A DNA stretch of 50,439 nucleotides from Deltaproteobacteria bacterium (GTDB lineage: Bacteria > Desulfobacterota > Desulfobulbia > Desulfobulbales > Desulfurivibrionaceae). The stretch covers positions 1-50,439 of the forward strand of contig JAJZRF010000016.1 in assembly GCA_021847425.1 (NCBI GenBank), given 5' to 3'. The position numbers were made by a program, and so were the translations under genes. Under the pieces are notes generated by a model that was given only the letters and a program-made list of their open reading frames with translations, was not told where the DNA came from and searched no databases. Position 1 is the first letter of the stretch. Each line of letters begins with the position of its first letter. Positions 25,235 to 32,987 of the stretch are shown piece by piece.

Positions 25235-25291
25235 GGCGGTCAGCTCGATCTCGTTGTCCGGAATCATGATGGTGTTTGAGATGTGCAGCAT
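25235..25291 (-). pseudogene. arfB remnant: first 19 codons only
   Basis: Begins MLHISNTIMIPDNEIELTA, matching the start of the intact ArfB at 31510 (MLHITNTITIPDNEIDLTA). After codon 19 homology stops at the hairpin repeat and the GGQ motif is missing. It sits 18 bases from the regulator remnant, the same order and spacing as at the intact locus. Confidence 0.85.
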
Positions 25292-25309
25292 TGTTTCGCT
25301 TGTGCCCGC

Positions 25310-25665
25310 TCAGGAATCATCGCGGCGGAAGCTGTTCGCCTGGATGGCGGTGCGCCGCATGATCTTTTGCAGCGCCGCCCTGGTCAGGCCGGAAATCTCC
25401 GCGGCCCGGCGCACATTGCCCCTTGTGTCTTGCAACAGCCGCATAACATACTGACTCATGAATTTCTGCAACAATTCCTCCTTGGCCTCTTTGTACCCCA
25501 CCACCCTTTCGTTTTCAGCCAACGCCGACAGCCAGGAGGCTGCCCCATCGGGCAACCTGTTTTCCGAGGAGACGAGGGGCTGAAGATCGCGGGGCGAGAT
25601 AACGGAATCGGGGCTGAACAACACCGCCTGCCGGACATATTCTGCAATTCCCGGACATTGCCCGG
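25310..25665 (-). pseudogene. 3' remnant of a sigma-54 response regulator
   Basis: Encodes the last ~115 residues of the regulator found intact at 31528, including the end of the AAA+ domain, the linker EAKEELLQKF and the Fis-type helix-turn-helix TRGNVRRAAEISGLTRAALQ. By eye about 85% of bases match. A one-base deletion near 25644 shifts the frame relative to WPGNVRELQN, and the gene is cut at 25665 by an IS3 orfA fragment. It cannot make a functional activator, since receiver and ATPase domains are missing. Confidence 0.85.
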
Positions 25666-25895
25666 TTTTCAAGCATTGCGTCAGCAAGCAAATGCTTAAG
25701 CTGTCTATTTTCGTTCTCAAGCGCTTTCAGCCGTTTGGCCTCTGAAACTTCCATCCCGCCATACTTGCTGCGCCAGTTGTAAAAAGTCGCATCGCTGATC
25801 CCATGTTGTCGGCAGAGATCTACGATTTTCATCCCCGCCTGGGCCTGTTTCAGGGTGCCAATGATCTGTTCTTCGCTGAATCGTTTCGATTTCAT
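25666..25895 (-). pseudogene. IS3-family transposase OrfA fragment
   Basis: Starts MKSKRFSEEQIIGTLKQAQ, with the helix-turn-helix VDLCRQHGISDATFYNWRSK, the conserved YGGMEVSEAKRLKALE and the leucine-zipper stretch up to LLADAMLE. This is the usual OrfA of IS3 elements, lost after about residue 77. The frame runs on into unrelated regulator sequence, so the tail is meaningless. Confidence 0.85.
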
Positions 25896-25972
25896 GTCCG
25901 CCTCCTCGGTGAGGTTCTAGCTAGACCGAAATCACTAACTTCGCAATGGCTCAGTTTTCAGGGGCAAGGTCA
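25666..25972 (-). mobile_element. truncated IS3-family element (one end and part of orfA)
   Basis: The intact end at about 25972 reads, on the minus strand, TGACCTTGCCCCTGAAAACT. Such a start is typical of IS407/IS3-type terminal repeats. The element runs into orfA and is cut at 25666, where sigma-54 regulator sequence begins. orfB and the other end are absent. Confidence 0.75.
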
Positions 25973-26008
25973 TGTTGGGATTACCTCTATAAAGGCGACC
26001 GATACTGC

Positions 26009-26899
26009 TCAGTCATGAAATTTCACCAGCACGTTCTGTCCGATCAGTAAGTCATGCGGCTGCTGGAACTGCAGAATACACTCAACCACGCGGCTCATTT
26101 GTTCTTGTTGGTCAGTATTTAAATGGGCCTGTACCAGAATCTGTCCCAGACGCTCAACCTTTGCAGGAATAACCGGGGCCTGGGGATCAGCGTCCAACAG
26201 CACACTGGCCGTCATGCCCGGTCGAATCCGGCGAATAAAGCTTTCGTTGACTTCGGCGCGGACCACCAGGGAACGCTCGGGGCGTAGCACAAACAGTGCC
26301 TGCCGGTCCTGGGAGCTGACGCTGCTGCCCGGCTGCACCGTCACCCTGACTATTACACCGGCCTGGGGGGCGCGCAGACTCAAGGTTTGCAGTTCCACCT
26401 GTGCCAGCTCCAGCTTGCACCGCGCGAGGGCGATCTCGCTCTTGGCCTCTTCGATCCGGGCCGCCAACTGCTGACTCGCCTGGCGTGCATCCTCCGCCTT
26501 CTGCTTTTCGGCGGCACCGGCCGCGGCCGCAGCTGCCCAACGCTGGGCCAGCCGCTGCAACTCCGGCAGCCCAGTACTCAAAACATTCTCCGCAGCTTCG
26601 GCATGCTTGACCTCAGCCTGGGCGATGGCCACCTGGGCACTGGCAGCCTTGCTATTCAGCCGTGCCAGCAATTGGCCCGATTTGACCTGGGTGCCGACTT
26701 GGACGCTAACCGATTGCACAATGCCGTCATGGGGAGCCATGATAGACAGCAGACCACCAACCACATCGACTTTGCCGCGGGCAATGGCGGCATAGCTCCG
26801 GGTTGGCACAGGAGCCTCCTTATGTCTGTCCGAACAAGCCACTAGACTGAAACCGATCAGCAACAATGCCAGCGGTCGGAGCATAAGATTCTTCATCAA
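26009..26899 (-). CDS. HlyD-type periplasmic adaptor lipoprotein of an ABC exporter, 296 aa
   Basis: Last gene of a four-gene minus-strand exporter operon. Lipobox LVAC places the lipidated Cys at 22. The lipoyl half GIVQSVSVQVGTQVKSGQLLA is followed by a long Ala/Glu/Gln-rich coiled-coil hairpin (about 85-170), the second lipoyl half LRAPQAGVIVRVTVQPG and a beta-barrel. This is the DevB/HlyD/MacA type of adaptor. It joins the MacB-like permease and ATPase to the TolC-like channel encoded upstream. Lipid anchoring rather than a transmembrane helix is slightly unusual for MacA relatives. Substrate unknown. Confidence 0.85.
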   Translation of the reverse strand: MMKNLMLRPLALLLIGFSLVACSDRHKEAPVPTRSYAAIARGKVDVVGGLLSIMAPHDGIVQSVSVQVGTQVKSGQLLARLNSKAASAQVAIAQAEVKHAEAAENVLSTGLPELQRLAQRWAAAAAAGAAEKQKAEDARQASQQLAARIEEAKSEIALARCKLELAQVELQTLSLRAPQAGVIVRVTVQPGSSVSSQDRQALFVLRPERSLVVRAEVNESFIRRIRPGMTASVLLDADPQAPVIPAKVERLGQILVQAHLNTDQQEQMSRVVECILQFQQPHDLLIGQNVLVKFHD

Positions 26900-26908
26900 T
26901 GAGGTTCC

Positions 26909-27694
26909 TTATTTCAAAGTATCCGCGCCGACCATGGCCCGCGCTGCGGGATGGCCACCGGAACGCCACTCGCGGTTGATTGCACCATCCTCCATTACCA
27001 ACACACGATCGGCATGCTGAATCAAGCGCGGGTCGTGGCTTACACAGAGCACCGTGGTGCCATGGTCGCGGGCTATACGGTGCAGTAAGTCAATCACCAC
27101 CTGACCGCTTGATGCATCTAGTGCACTGGTTGGCTCGTCTGCAAACAGCAGCTTTGGTGTCTTAACCAGGGCCCGGGCAATGGCCACCCGTTGCTTTTCC
27201 CCGCCGGACAAGGCCGTTGGCCGTAAATGCGCGTGTTGAGACATGCCGACTTCCTCCAGTACCGCCATGACACGTCGGTTTGCCTCGGCCCCTTTTATGC
27301 CCATGTAGGCCAGAGGCAGTTTCACCTGCTCACAGGCGGTCAGCGCCGAAAACAGGTTAAAACCCTGAAATACAAACCCGGTATAGCGTAGACGGAAGTG
27401 CTCTAAATTGCGCGATTTGAGCTGGCCCAGGTCCTGGCCCAGGGCCAGCACGCGCCCGCCATCGGCCGGCTGCAGGCCGCTGAGAATGGAGAGCAAGGTA
27501 CTTTTGCCGCAGCCGGAGGGCCCCGAAATCAGGGTCAGTTCTTGGGGCAGGATAGAAAAGGAGAACCGCTCTAGGATCTGCGTGCGCACGATGCCGGAAA
27601 CGAAGGATTTACTGATACCTTCGGCTACCAGGCTGGGAACCACCTTGTCGGAGGCCACCGAGGCAGCTAGTCCGCTGAGTGAGGGGGCAAACAT
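26909..27694 (-). CDS. ABC transporter ATP-binding protein, MacB/LolD/DevA-like, 261 aa
   Basis: Walker [10 protein letters not shown], signature [15 protein letters not shown] and Walker [13 protein letters not shown] are intact, with the Q-loop [13 protein letters not shown] typical of the MacB/LolD subfamily. An N-terminal extension of about 25 residues precedes the usual start of the domain; a start downstream of the annotated one is possible. It lies 49 bases after the permease gene and 9 before the adaptor, so it is part of the same operon. It powers a mechanotransmission-type exporter in which the permease does not carry substrate through the membrane but pushes it out through the adaptor. 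Confidence 0.88.
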   Translation of the reverse strand: MFAPSLSGLAASVASDKVVPSLVAEGISKSFVSGIVRTQILERFSFSILPQELTLISGPSGCGKSTLLSILSGLQPADGGRVLALGQDLGQLKSRNLEHFRLRYTGFVFQGFNLFSALTACEQVKLPLAYMGIKGAEANRRVMAVLEEVGMSQHAHLRPTALSGGEKQRVAIARALVKTPKLLFADEPTSALDASSGQVVIDLLHRIARDHGTTVLCVSHDPRLIQHADRVLVMEDGAINREWRSGGHPAARAMVGADTLK

Positions 27695-27743
27695 AGGTTA
27701 CCTGTCGTCATTCCGGGTTAATTAATTCCAGTTGCGGCTATAT

Positions 27744-28865
27744 CTAGCGCAGCAACGAGGCCGGATCGGCCCGCAACAGGCCGCGCATGGCGAGAAGCCC
27801 CGAAATCAGGGCCAGCGCCAGGACCAGACCGCCACAAATCAAACCGACCTGTGGCGTCATCGCCACCGGTACATTCTGGCCATGGGCCACTACCAACAAA
27901 ACTGCACTCAATAGCCCACCGCCAATGAGTCCCAGACCACCAATCCAGGTGGCCTGCTCCATCACTACCCAGCGCAGCGACGGCATTCCCACACCCAAGG
28001 CGTTGAGCGTGGCGTATTCCGCCGCCAAACTGATCACCACCGCGGTCAGTGTCTGGCTGGCGATGACCGCGCCCACCAGCACCACGATCACGGCCAAAAA
28101 CACTACCGCAATGCCCGCACCGGTATCGAACATCCAAAATAGTTGCGAGCGTAAGGCAAAGGCCGGTGCCGTCCAGACCTGATAGGGGCCAAATGCCGGA
28201 TTGCCGTTTAAGTTCTCCGCCACAACAGGCGCCTGAGCGTAATCGGCCAGTTTGGCCACGTAATAAGTTACGAAGCCGGCATGAGGATCAAGGTTGTGCG
28301 CGGTATCCAGGGAAGAGATGACGTTGACGCCGCCGAGGGCACGCAGGCCGGGAATTACCGCCACGATGTGTACCCGATGCCCGTTGATCCAGGCATGGTC
28401 GCCAGCTTGGACGCCAAGCTGGCCGAGATCGGCCTTGCCGACGACGATACTACCCGGCTCCTGCAGATCCTGGCGCAAAGTGGGCGAGAGCATATGGTCG
28501 AACACCATACCTTTGACACTCGGGTCGATCCCCACCACCGATACTGCGACTCCCCCGACACCGGTCGCGTGCCAGTCGGCATCGACCCAAAGAAAGGGTT
28601 CTACGCGGGTGACAGCGGGGTTCATGCGCAACAGCATTTCCACATCCCGGTAAATCGGGCGCCCCAAATTCACGCTTTGCGTTCCAGGATAGCCGACCCA
28701 GAGATCGCCGGAAGAGGCCGTGACATAAATAGCGGCGCTCCCGAAAATGCCCAGTACCAGTGCCGCCTGCACGATCAGCAACAACCCAGCGAAGCACACA
28801 GTAAGGACTGCCGGCAAAAACCGTCGCCACTCGCGAAACAAGGTCTTACGGGCTAAGGCAACCAT
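27744..28865 (-). CDS. FtsX/MacB-like ABC permease, 373 aa
   Basis: Four transmembrane helices in the FtsX arrangement: one near 15-38, a large periplasmic domain (about 40-235), then helices near 250-275, 305-330 and 340-362. This is the core of MacB/DevC/LolCE permeases. The early phrase RKTLFREWRRFLPAVLTVCFAGLL fits the group; the ATPase is on a separate gene, as in DevBCA. Start ATG overlaps the channel gene stop by 13 bases. The periplasmic domain size suggests a tripartite exporter rather than a lipoprotein extractor, but that is inference. Confidence 0.85.
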   Translation of the reverse strand: MVALARKTLFREWRRFLPAVLTVCFAGLLLIVQAALVLGIFGSAAIYVTASSGDLWVGYPGTQSVNLGRPIYRDVEMLLRMNPAVTRVEPFLWVDADWHATGVGGVAVSVVGIDPSVKGMVFDHMLSPTLRQDLQEPGSIVVGKADLGQLGVQAGDHAWINGHRVHIVAVIPGLRALGGVNVISSLDTAHNLDPHAGFVTYYVAKLADYAQAPVVAENLNGNPAFGPYQVWTAPAFALRSQLFWMFDTGAGIAVVFLAVIVVLVGAVIASQTLTAVVISLAAEYATLNALGVGMPSLRWVVMEQATWIGGLGLIGGGLLSAVLLVVAHGQNVPVAMTPQVGLICGGLVLALALISGLLAMRGLLRADPASLLR

Positions 28866-30280
28866 TTGTACCCCTTGGTGGCGTTCGCTAGGGACGCTCC
28901 ACCCAGTGCTTTGTACAACCCGATAAAGGCAATGTCCCAGCTCGCCCGTGCCTGAACCAGATCAAGCTGGGCCTGGATCTGCAGCCGCTCGACATCAAGA
29001 AGCGTCAATCGACTGCTCAATCCCAGATCCAGTAGGTGCTGCTGTTCCTGCCAACTCTTATCCAATGCCGCCAGGGCAGCTTCGTTGTGCTGGACCCGCA
29101 GACGCTGCCACTTCAAGCTCAACAGCGATTCTTCCACTTCGGCCACCGCTTGCAACACCGTCTGCCGGTAACCCAGAACCGCAGCATCCAGATCTTCGCC
29201 CTGGGCGCTGGCCATGGCCTTGCGATGTCCCCAATCGAACAGCGGAATATCGATGATGGGCCCAATCGAAGGTGTAGCGTGGATATAATCGCCTTTGGTG
29301 CGGTTACGCGATACGTTGATCGATGTCATGTAGGAACCGCCGAGGGCGAAATAGGGATAAAGGTCGGCACGAGCCACACCCAACTCGCCTGCGGCCGCAA
29401 GCACTTTTGCTTCGGCCGCGCGGATGTCGGGGCGCGTGCGCACCAGATCCGCAGGCATCTTCGATAGACCGAAAGACCGCACCTGCGGCAGCGCACCAAA
29501 CTGCAGCCACTGAGGCGCAGGATCCATCCGCCCCAGGAGCAACGCCAAACGTTGCGCCGCAAGTTCAACATTCTGTTCCTGAGCAAGCACCACGGTCTGG
29601 GTTTGAGCCAAGGTAGCCTGCGCCTGGTCCACCGCATCGGCACTCCCCAGACCAAGCATAACGCGATGTTGCATCAACGCCACCCTCTGCTGTTCCAGTT
29701 GGACAAGTTGCGATGATAACTGCGACTGACACTGGGCGGTACGTAGTTCGATGTAGTTACGCACCACCTCCGCCACCAGTGATACCCGTACTGCCGATAA
29801 AGCCGCTTCCGCTGCCTGGACATGGGCCTTGGCGATACGCATCTTCCCCTCGCGGCGTCCAAACAACCCTAGCTCCCATGTGGCATCAAAGCCGTACTGA
29901 AAATAGGAATCGCGGGTATTGGCCGGCTGCGAACTATTCGTGCGCGCGTGCAATTCGGGTAAAAAAGCGGTTTGGCTGTAGCCGACGAGATAACGAACCT
30001 TCAGCAAACGCTTTTGCGCCTGGGCCAAATCGAGGTTATGAGCCAACGCCTGATCAACCAGACTTTCCATCTCCGGATCTGTGAAAGCACGCCACCAGGA
30101 GCGCAAATTCGCAGATTTCCCGGGCAGCGAGGGCTGGATCCAGTGGGCCGGCAAGGGCGTGGTCATGGGCGGCAGCGTTAGGCTACTACAGGCGTTTAGG
30201 AACCCACCCAAAGCGAGCACCAACATCATACGCAGAGCCGGCTTACAACGCTGTCGTTTAGACCTTCTCCCACTCAACAT
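28853..30280 (-). CDS. NodT/TolC-like outer-membrane efflux lipoprotein, 475 aa
   Basis: First gene of the exporter operon. From the ATG at 30280 the signal peptide ends in lipobox LNAC with Cys31; an upstream ATG at 30292 and internal ATGs at 30229/30226 are alternatives. Two OEP repeats follow: the first has FQYGFDATWELGLFGRREGK, the second includes PSIGPIIDIPLFDWGHRKA. These phrases and the NodT-like spacing mark an RND/ABC-type channel. The stop overlaps the permease start by 13 bases. Having its own channel makes this exporter self-contained. Confidence 0.88.
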   Translation of the reverse strand: MLSGRRSKRQRCKPALRMMLVLALGGFLNACSSLTLPPMTTPLPAHWIQPSLPGKSANLRSWWRAFTDPEMESLVDQALAHNLDLAQAQKRLLKVRYLVGYSQTAFLPELHARTNSSQPANTRDSYFQYGFDATWELGLFGRREGKMRIAKAHVQAAEAALSAVRVSLVAEVVRNYIELRTAQCQSQLSSQLVQLEQQRVALMQHRVMLGLGSADAVDQAQATLAQTQTVVLAQEQNVELAAQRLALLLGRMDPAPQWLQFGALPQVRSFGLSKMPADLVRTRPDIRAAEAKVLAAAGELGVARADLYPYFALGGSYMTSINVSRNRTKGDYIHATPSIGPIIDIPLFDWGHRKAMASAQGEDLDAAVLGYRQTVLQAVAEVEESLLSLKWQRLRVQHNEAALAALDKSWQEQQHLLDLGLSSRLTLLDVERLQIQAQLDLVQARASWDIAFIGLYKALGGASLANATKGYKWLP

Positions 30281-30292
30281 CGTCCCACACAC

Positions 30293-30641
30293 GTGTTATA
30301 TAGAACCAAAATATTGCACTTCCGTCTCTTTGTTAATAATTCCTTATATGAAAGCCTCACAGGACAATGGCCTTGCCATACCAGAATGATGAGCTTCCAT
30401 GTTTCGTTATGGCCGACCGGTCTGGTTCAGCCAAACCGGCTTTTGCCCAGAGTGTCGAATTCCGATCCAACGCCTCCCGCAAAATCGTACTCCGGATGTT
30501 TTCGCGATCAAGGTACCATGGAAAACTTAAGCCAAGATTAAGGGGAAACATTCCGTGTTCTTCGTCTAGCAGGATGAGGTAGGTTGAAAAAAGTGGACAC
30601 CAACGCGCCGTTTCTTTAAACAAAAAAACCGAGGTGTCAAA
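30293..30641. other. intergenic region without a convincing gene
   Basis: Leader of the minus-strand exporter operon and flank of the IS3 relic. Short frames on both strands have no recognisable domain, no ribosome binding site and unlikely composition. An A/T-rich block (30296-30350) may hold the operon promoter; I see no convincing -35/-10 pair. Confidence 0.5.
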
Positions 30642-30971
30642 ATGGAAAGGATTCCCAACGGGAGATACACAAAAAAGTTCCGGGAAGAGGCGGTAAAGCT
30701 GGTGACGGAGGATAGACTTTCCGTGCCAGAGGTTTCCCGGCGCCTGGATTTGCCGAAGTCCACGATAATGAACTGGGCAAGATCACTGGATGAGCTGCAG
30801 GAAGATGTGGGCCGCTGGGTGATGGATTACAATACCGAGCGCACCCATTCAGGGAAGTACTGCTACGGCAAGACCCCCATGCAGGCGTTTATGGAAAACA
30901 AAAAACTCGCATTGGAAAAACAACTGAATCAAACAGAACCGACACCCGCACCCTTTGCCAGGGTCACCTAA
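30642..30971 (+). pseudogene. internally deleted IS3-family transposase (OrfA start fused to OrfB end)
   Basis: The first ~48 residues are an OrfA N-terminus (YTKKFREEAVKLVTEDRLS, then the helix-turn-helix ending STIMNWARS). The next ~60 are the extreme C-terminus of the OrfB integrase (LDELQEDVGRWVMDYNTERT, then SGKYCYGKTPMQAF). The whole DDE catalytic core between them is missing, and the junction is in frame. It cannot transpose on its own. The fusion retains a DNA-binding HTH, so a repressor-like product is conceivable. Confidence 0.8.
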
Positions 30972-31096
30972 CATGTGTACTGTCAGATTAAATCTGGGCT
31001 AGGACATTTTATTGGGCCGTACCATTTCGCTGGCGGTAACGGCCTTTTTGCACTGGCAGGCCATTTCTTCCCCCGCCGCAGGCCGTCACACACATC

Positions 31097-31510
31097 TCAC
31101 TCCTCAACCTTGCCGCGCATGGCTTTTACCCTGCCCCTCTTTTCCTTGCTCTCCAGACGCTTTTCCCTGGCGCTACGCGAGGGCTTGGTGGGCCTGCGCC
31201 TGCGCTTTTCCCTGACCGCGCCTCTGATAAGCTCAGCCAGCCGTTCCAGGGCGTCGGCCCGATTCTTTTCCAGGGTGCGGAACCGCTGGGCCTTGATGAT
31301 GATCTCGCCTTCTTTGCTGAGGCGTTGATCGCTCAGGTTCAGAAGCCTCTCCTTGTAAAAATCCGGGAGCGTTGAAGCACGGATATCAAAACGCAGGTGC
31401 ACGGCCGAGGAGACCTTATTGACATTCTGCCCGCCGCTGCCCTGGGCCCGGATGGCGGTCAGATCGATTTCGTTGTCCGGAATCGTAATAGTATTTGTAA
31501 TGTGCAGCAC
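31097..31510 (-). CDS. arfB: ArfB peptidyl-tRNA hydrolase (ribosome rescue), 137 aa
   Basis: Rescues ribosomes stalled on truncated mRNAs by hydrolysing peptidyl-tRNA. It starts at GTG (31510) with AAGGTG four bases upstream. The catalytic GGQ motif (26-28 in RAQGSGGQNVNK) lies in a release-factor-like domain, and the basic C-terminal tail (REKRRRRPTK to the end) is the part that enters the mRNA channel. Length is typical. It follows the sigma-54 regulator by 17 bases on the same strand and probably belongs to the same transcript. A truncated second copy of this start and of the regulator end lies at 25235-25665. Confidence 0.93.
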   Translation of the reverse strand: MLHITNTITIPDNEIDLTAIRAQGSGGQNVNKVSSAVHLRFDIRASTLPDFYKERLLNLSDQRLSKEGEIIIKAQRFRTLEKNRADALERLAELIRGAVREKRRRRPTKPSRSAREKRLESKEKRGRVKAMRGKVEE

Positions 31511-31527
31511 GTTTCACCTTCGTCCGC

Positions 31528-32961
31528 TCAGGAATCATGGTGGCGGAAGCTGTTCGCCTGGATGGCGGTGCGCCGCATGATCTTTTGCAGCGCCGCCCTG
31601 GTCAGGCCGGAAATCTCCGCGGCCCGGCTCACATTGCCCCTTGTGTCCTGCAGCAGGCGCATAACATACTGACTCGTGAATTTCTGCAACAATTCCTCCT
31701 TGGCCTCCTTGTACGCCGTCACCCTTTCGTTTCCGGATGACGCCGACAGCCAGGAGGCGGTCTCGTCGGGCAACATGTTTTCCGAAGAGATAAAGGCTTC
31801 GATATCTCCGGGCGAAATAACGTTCTCGGCGCTGAACAGCACCGCCTGCCGGACCACGTTCTGCAGCTCCCTGACATTGCCCGGCCAAACTCTTCCCATG
31901 AGGACTGCAATCGCCTCCGGGGAAAAATGCTTCCCGCCGATGCCGAGTTCACAGCAGACCTGCCTGCAAAAATGGTCCACCAGTAGGGGAATGTCTCCTC
32001 GCATCTGAAACAGCCTGGGCGGGGTGAGGGTCACCACGTTGAGCCGGTAAAAAAGATCCTCGCGGAAGGAACGGTCAATGATCTTTTCCTCAAGGTTCTG
32101 GTTGGTTATGGCAATGATCCGGACATTGATCCTGCGGGTTTTGGTGTCTCCCAGGGGTTTTATCTCCTGCTCCTGCAAGACCCGGAGCAGTTTGGTCTGG
32201 ACCGAGACCGGGATATCGCCGATTTCGTCAAGACAAAGGCTGCCGCCGTCCGCCTCCACGAAAAGCCCCGGATAATCCCGCTCCGCTCCGGTGAAAGCCC
32301 CGCGCTTATGGCCGAACAACTCGCTTTCCAAAAGTTGTTCGGGAATGGCCGGACAATTGACCATGATCAACGGCCGGTTGCGACGCCGGCTCAAGTTGTG
32401 CACCGCCTGGGCCGCAAGCTCCTTGCCCGTGCCGGATTCGCCCCGGATGAGCACAGTGTAATCGGACAAGGCCACGGTCTTGAGACGTTCGCAGAATTGG
32501 ATCATGGCCGGGCTCTGCCCGATAAAGGAAGCGAAGGCCTTCTTTTGACAGACCTGTTCCTTCAAGGTGACATTTTCCCGGACCAGCCGGTTTCTTTCCA
32601 GCCCCTTGTGGATCACCCGCAGGATGGTGTCTCTGTCGAACGGCTTGGTGACAAAATCGTAGGCCCCCTTTTTGATGGCGTCAACCGCCAGATCAATGCT
32701 GGCAAAAGCGGTCATCATGACCACGGAAAGTTCCGAATCCAGGTCTCGCAATTTCTCAAGCAGGGCGATGCCGTTCATCTCCGGCATCATCACGTCAAGC
32801 AGGGCGAGATCGAAGGATTGTTCGGCCATCAGGCGCAGAGCCTCGCTGGCCCTGGTGGAAGTGACCACCTCAAGTTCCGGGATATTGCGCTCGATGGTTC
32901 TTTGCAGACCAGTGAGCATGTCCTCTTCGTCATCAACAATCAAAAGCCGCTCAAACGACAT
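31528..32961 (-). CDS. sigma-54-dependent response regulator (NtrC family), 477 aa
   Basis: Activator with three domains: a receiver (phospho-acceptor Asp56 in LLDVMMPEMNG), an AAA+ domain with Walker A GESGTGKE, the sigma-54-contacting loop GAFTGA and Walker B-like SLCLDEIGD, and a C-terminal Fis-type helix-turn-helix (about 438-462). I chose the ATG at 32961, which has GGAGG eight bases upstream, over the ATG at 32991 that overlaps the kinase stop. The kinase gene lies directly upstream. All parts needed for activation of sigma-54 promoters are present. Targets are not visible nearby: no clear GG-N10-GC promoter was found. Confidence 0.93.
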   Translation of the reverse strand: MSFERLLIVDDEEDMLTGLQRTIERNIPELEVVTSTRASEALRLMAEQSFDLALLDVMMPEMNGIALLEKLRDLDSELSVVMMTAFASIDLAVDAIKKGAYDFVTKPFDRDTILRVIHKGLERNRLVRENVTLKEQVCQKKAFASFIGQSPAMIQFCERLKTVALSDYTVLIRGESGTGKELAAQAVHNLSRRRNRPLIMVNCPAIPEQLLESELFGHKRGAFTGAERDYPGLFVEADGGSLCLDEIGDIPVSVQTKLLRVLQEQEIKPLGDTKTRRINVRIIAITNQNLEEKIIDRSFREDLFYRLNVVTLTPPRLFQMRGDIPLLVDHFCRQVCCELGIGGKHFSPEAIAVLMGRVWPGNVRELQNVVRQAVLFSAENVISPGDIEAFISSENMLPDETASWLSASSGNERVTAYKEAKEELLQKFTSQYVMRLLQDTRGNVSRAAEISGLTRAALQKIMRRTAIQANSFRHHDS

Positions 32962-32987
32962 ACGCCCTTCCTCCGGCCGTGTTCTTT

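Noticed and set aside
30357-30623. 88-codon minus-strand frame between the exporter operon and IS3 relic
   Set aside because: No ribosome binding site, no recognisable domain and competing frames on the other strand; treated as non-coding.
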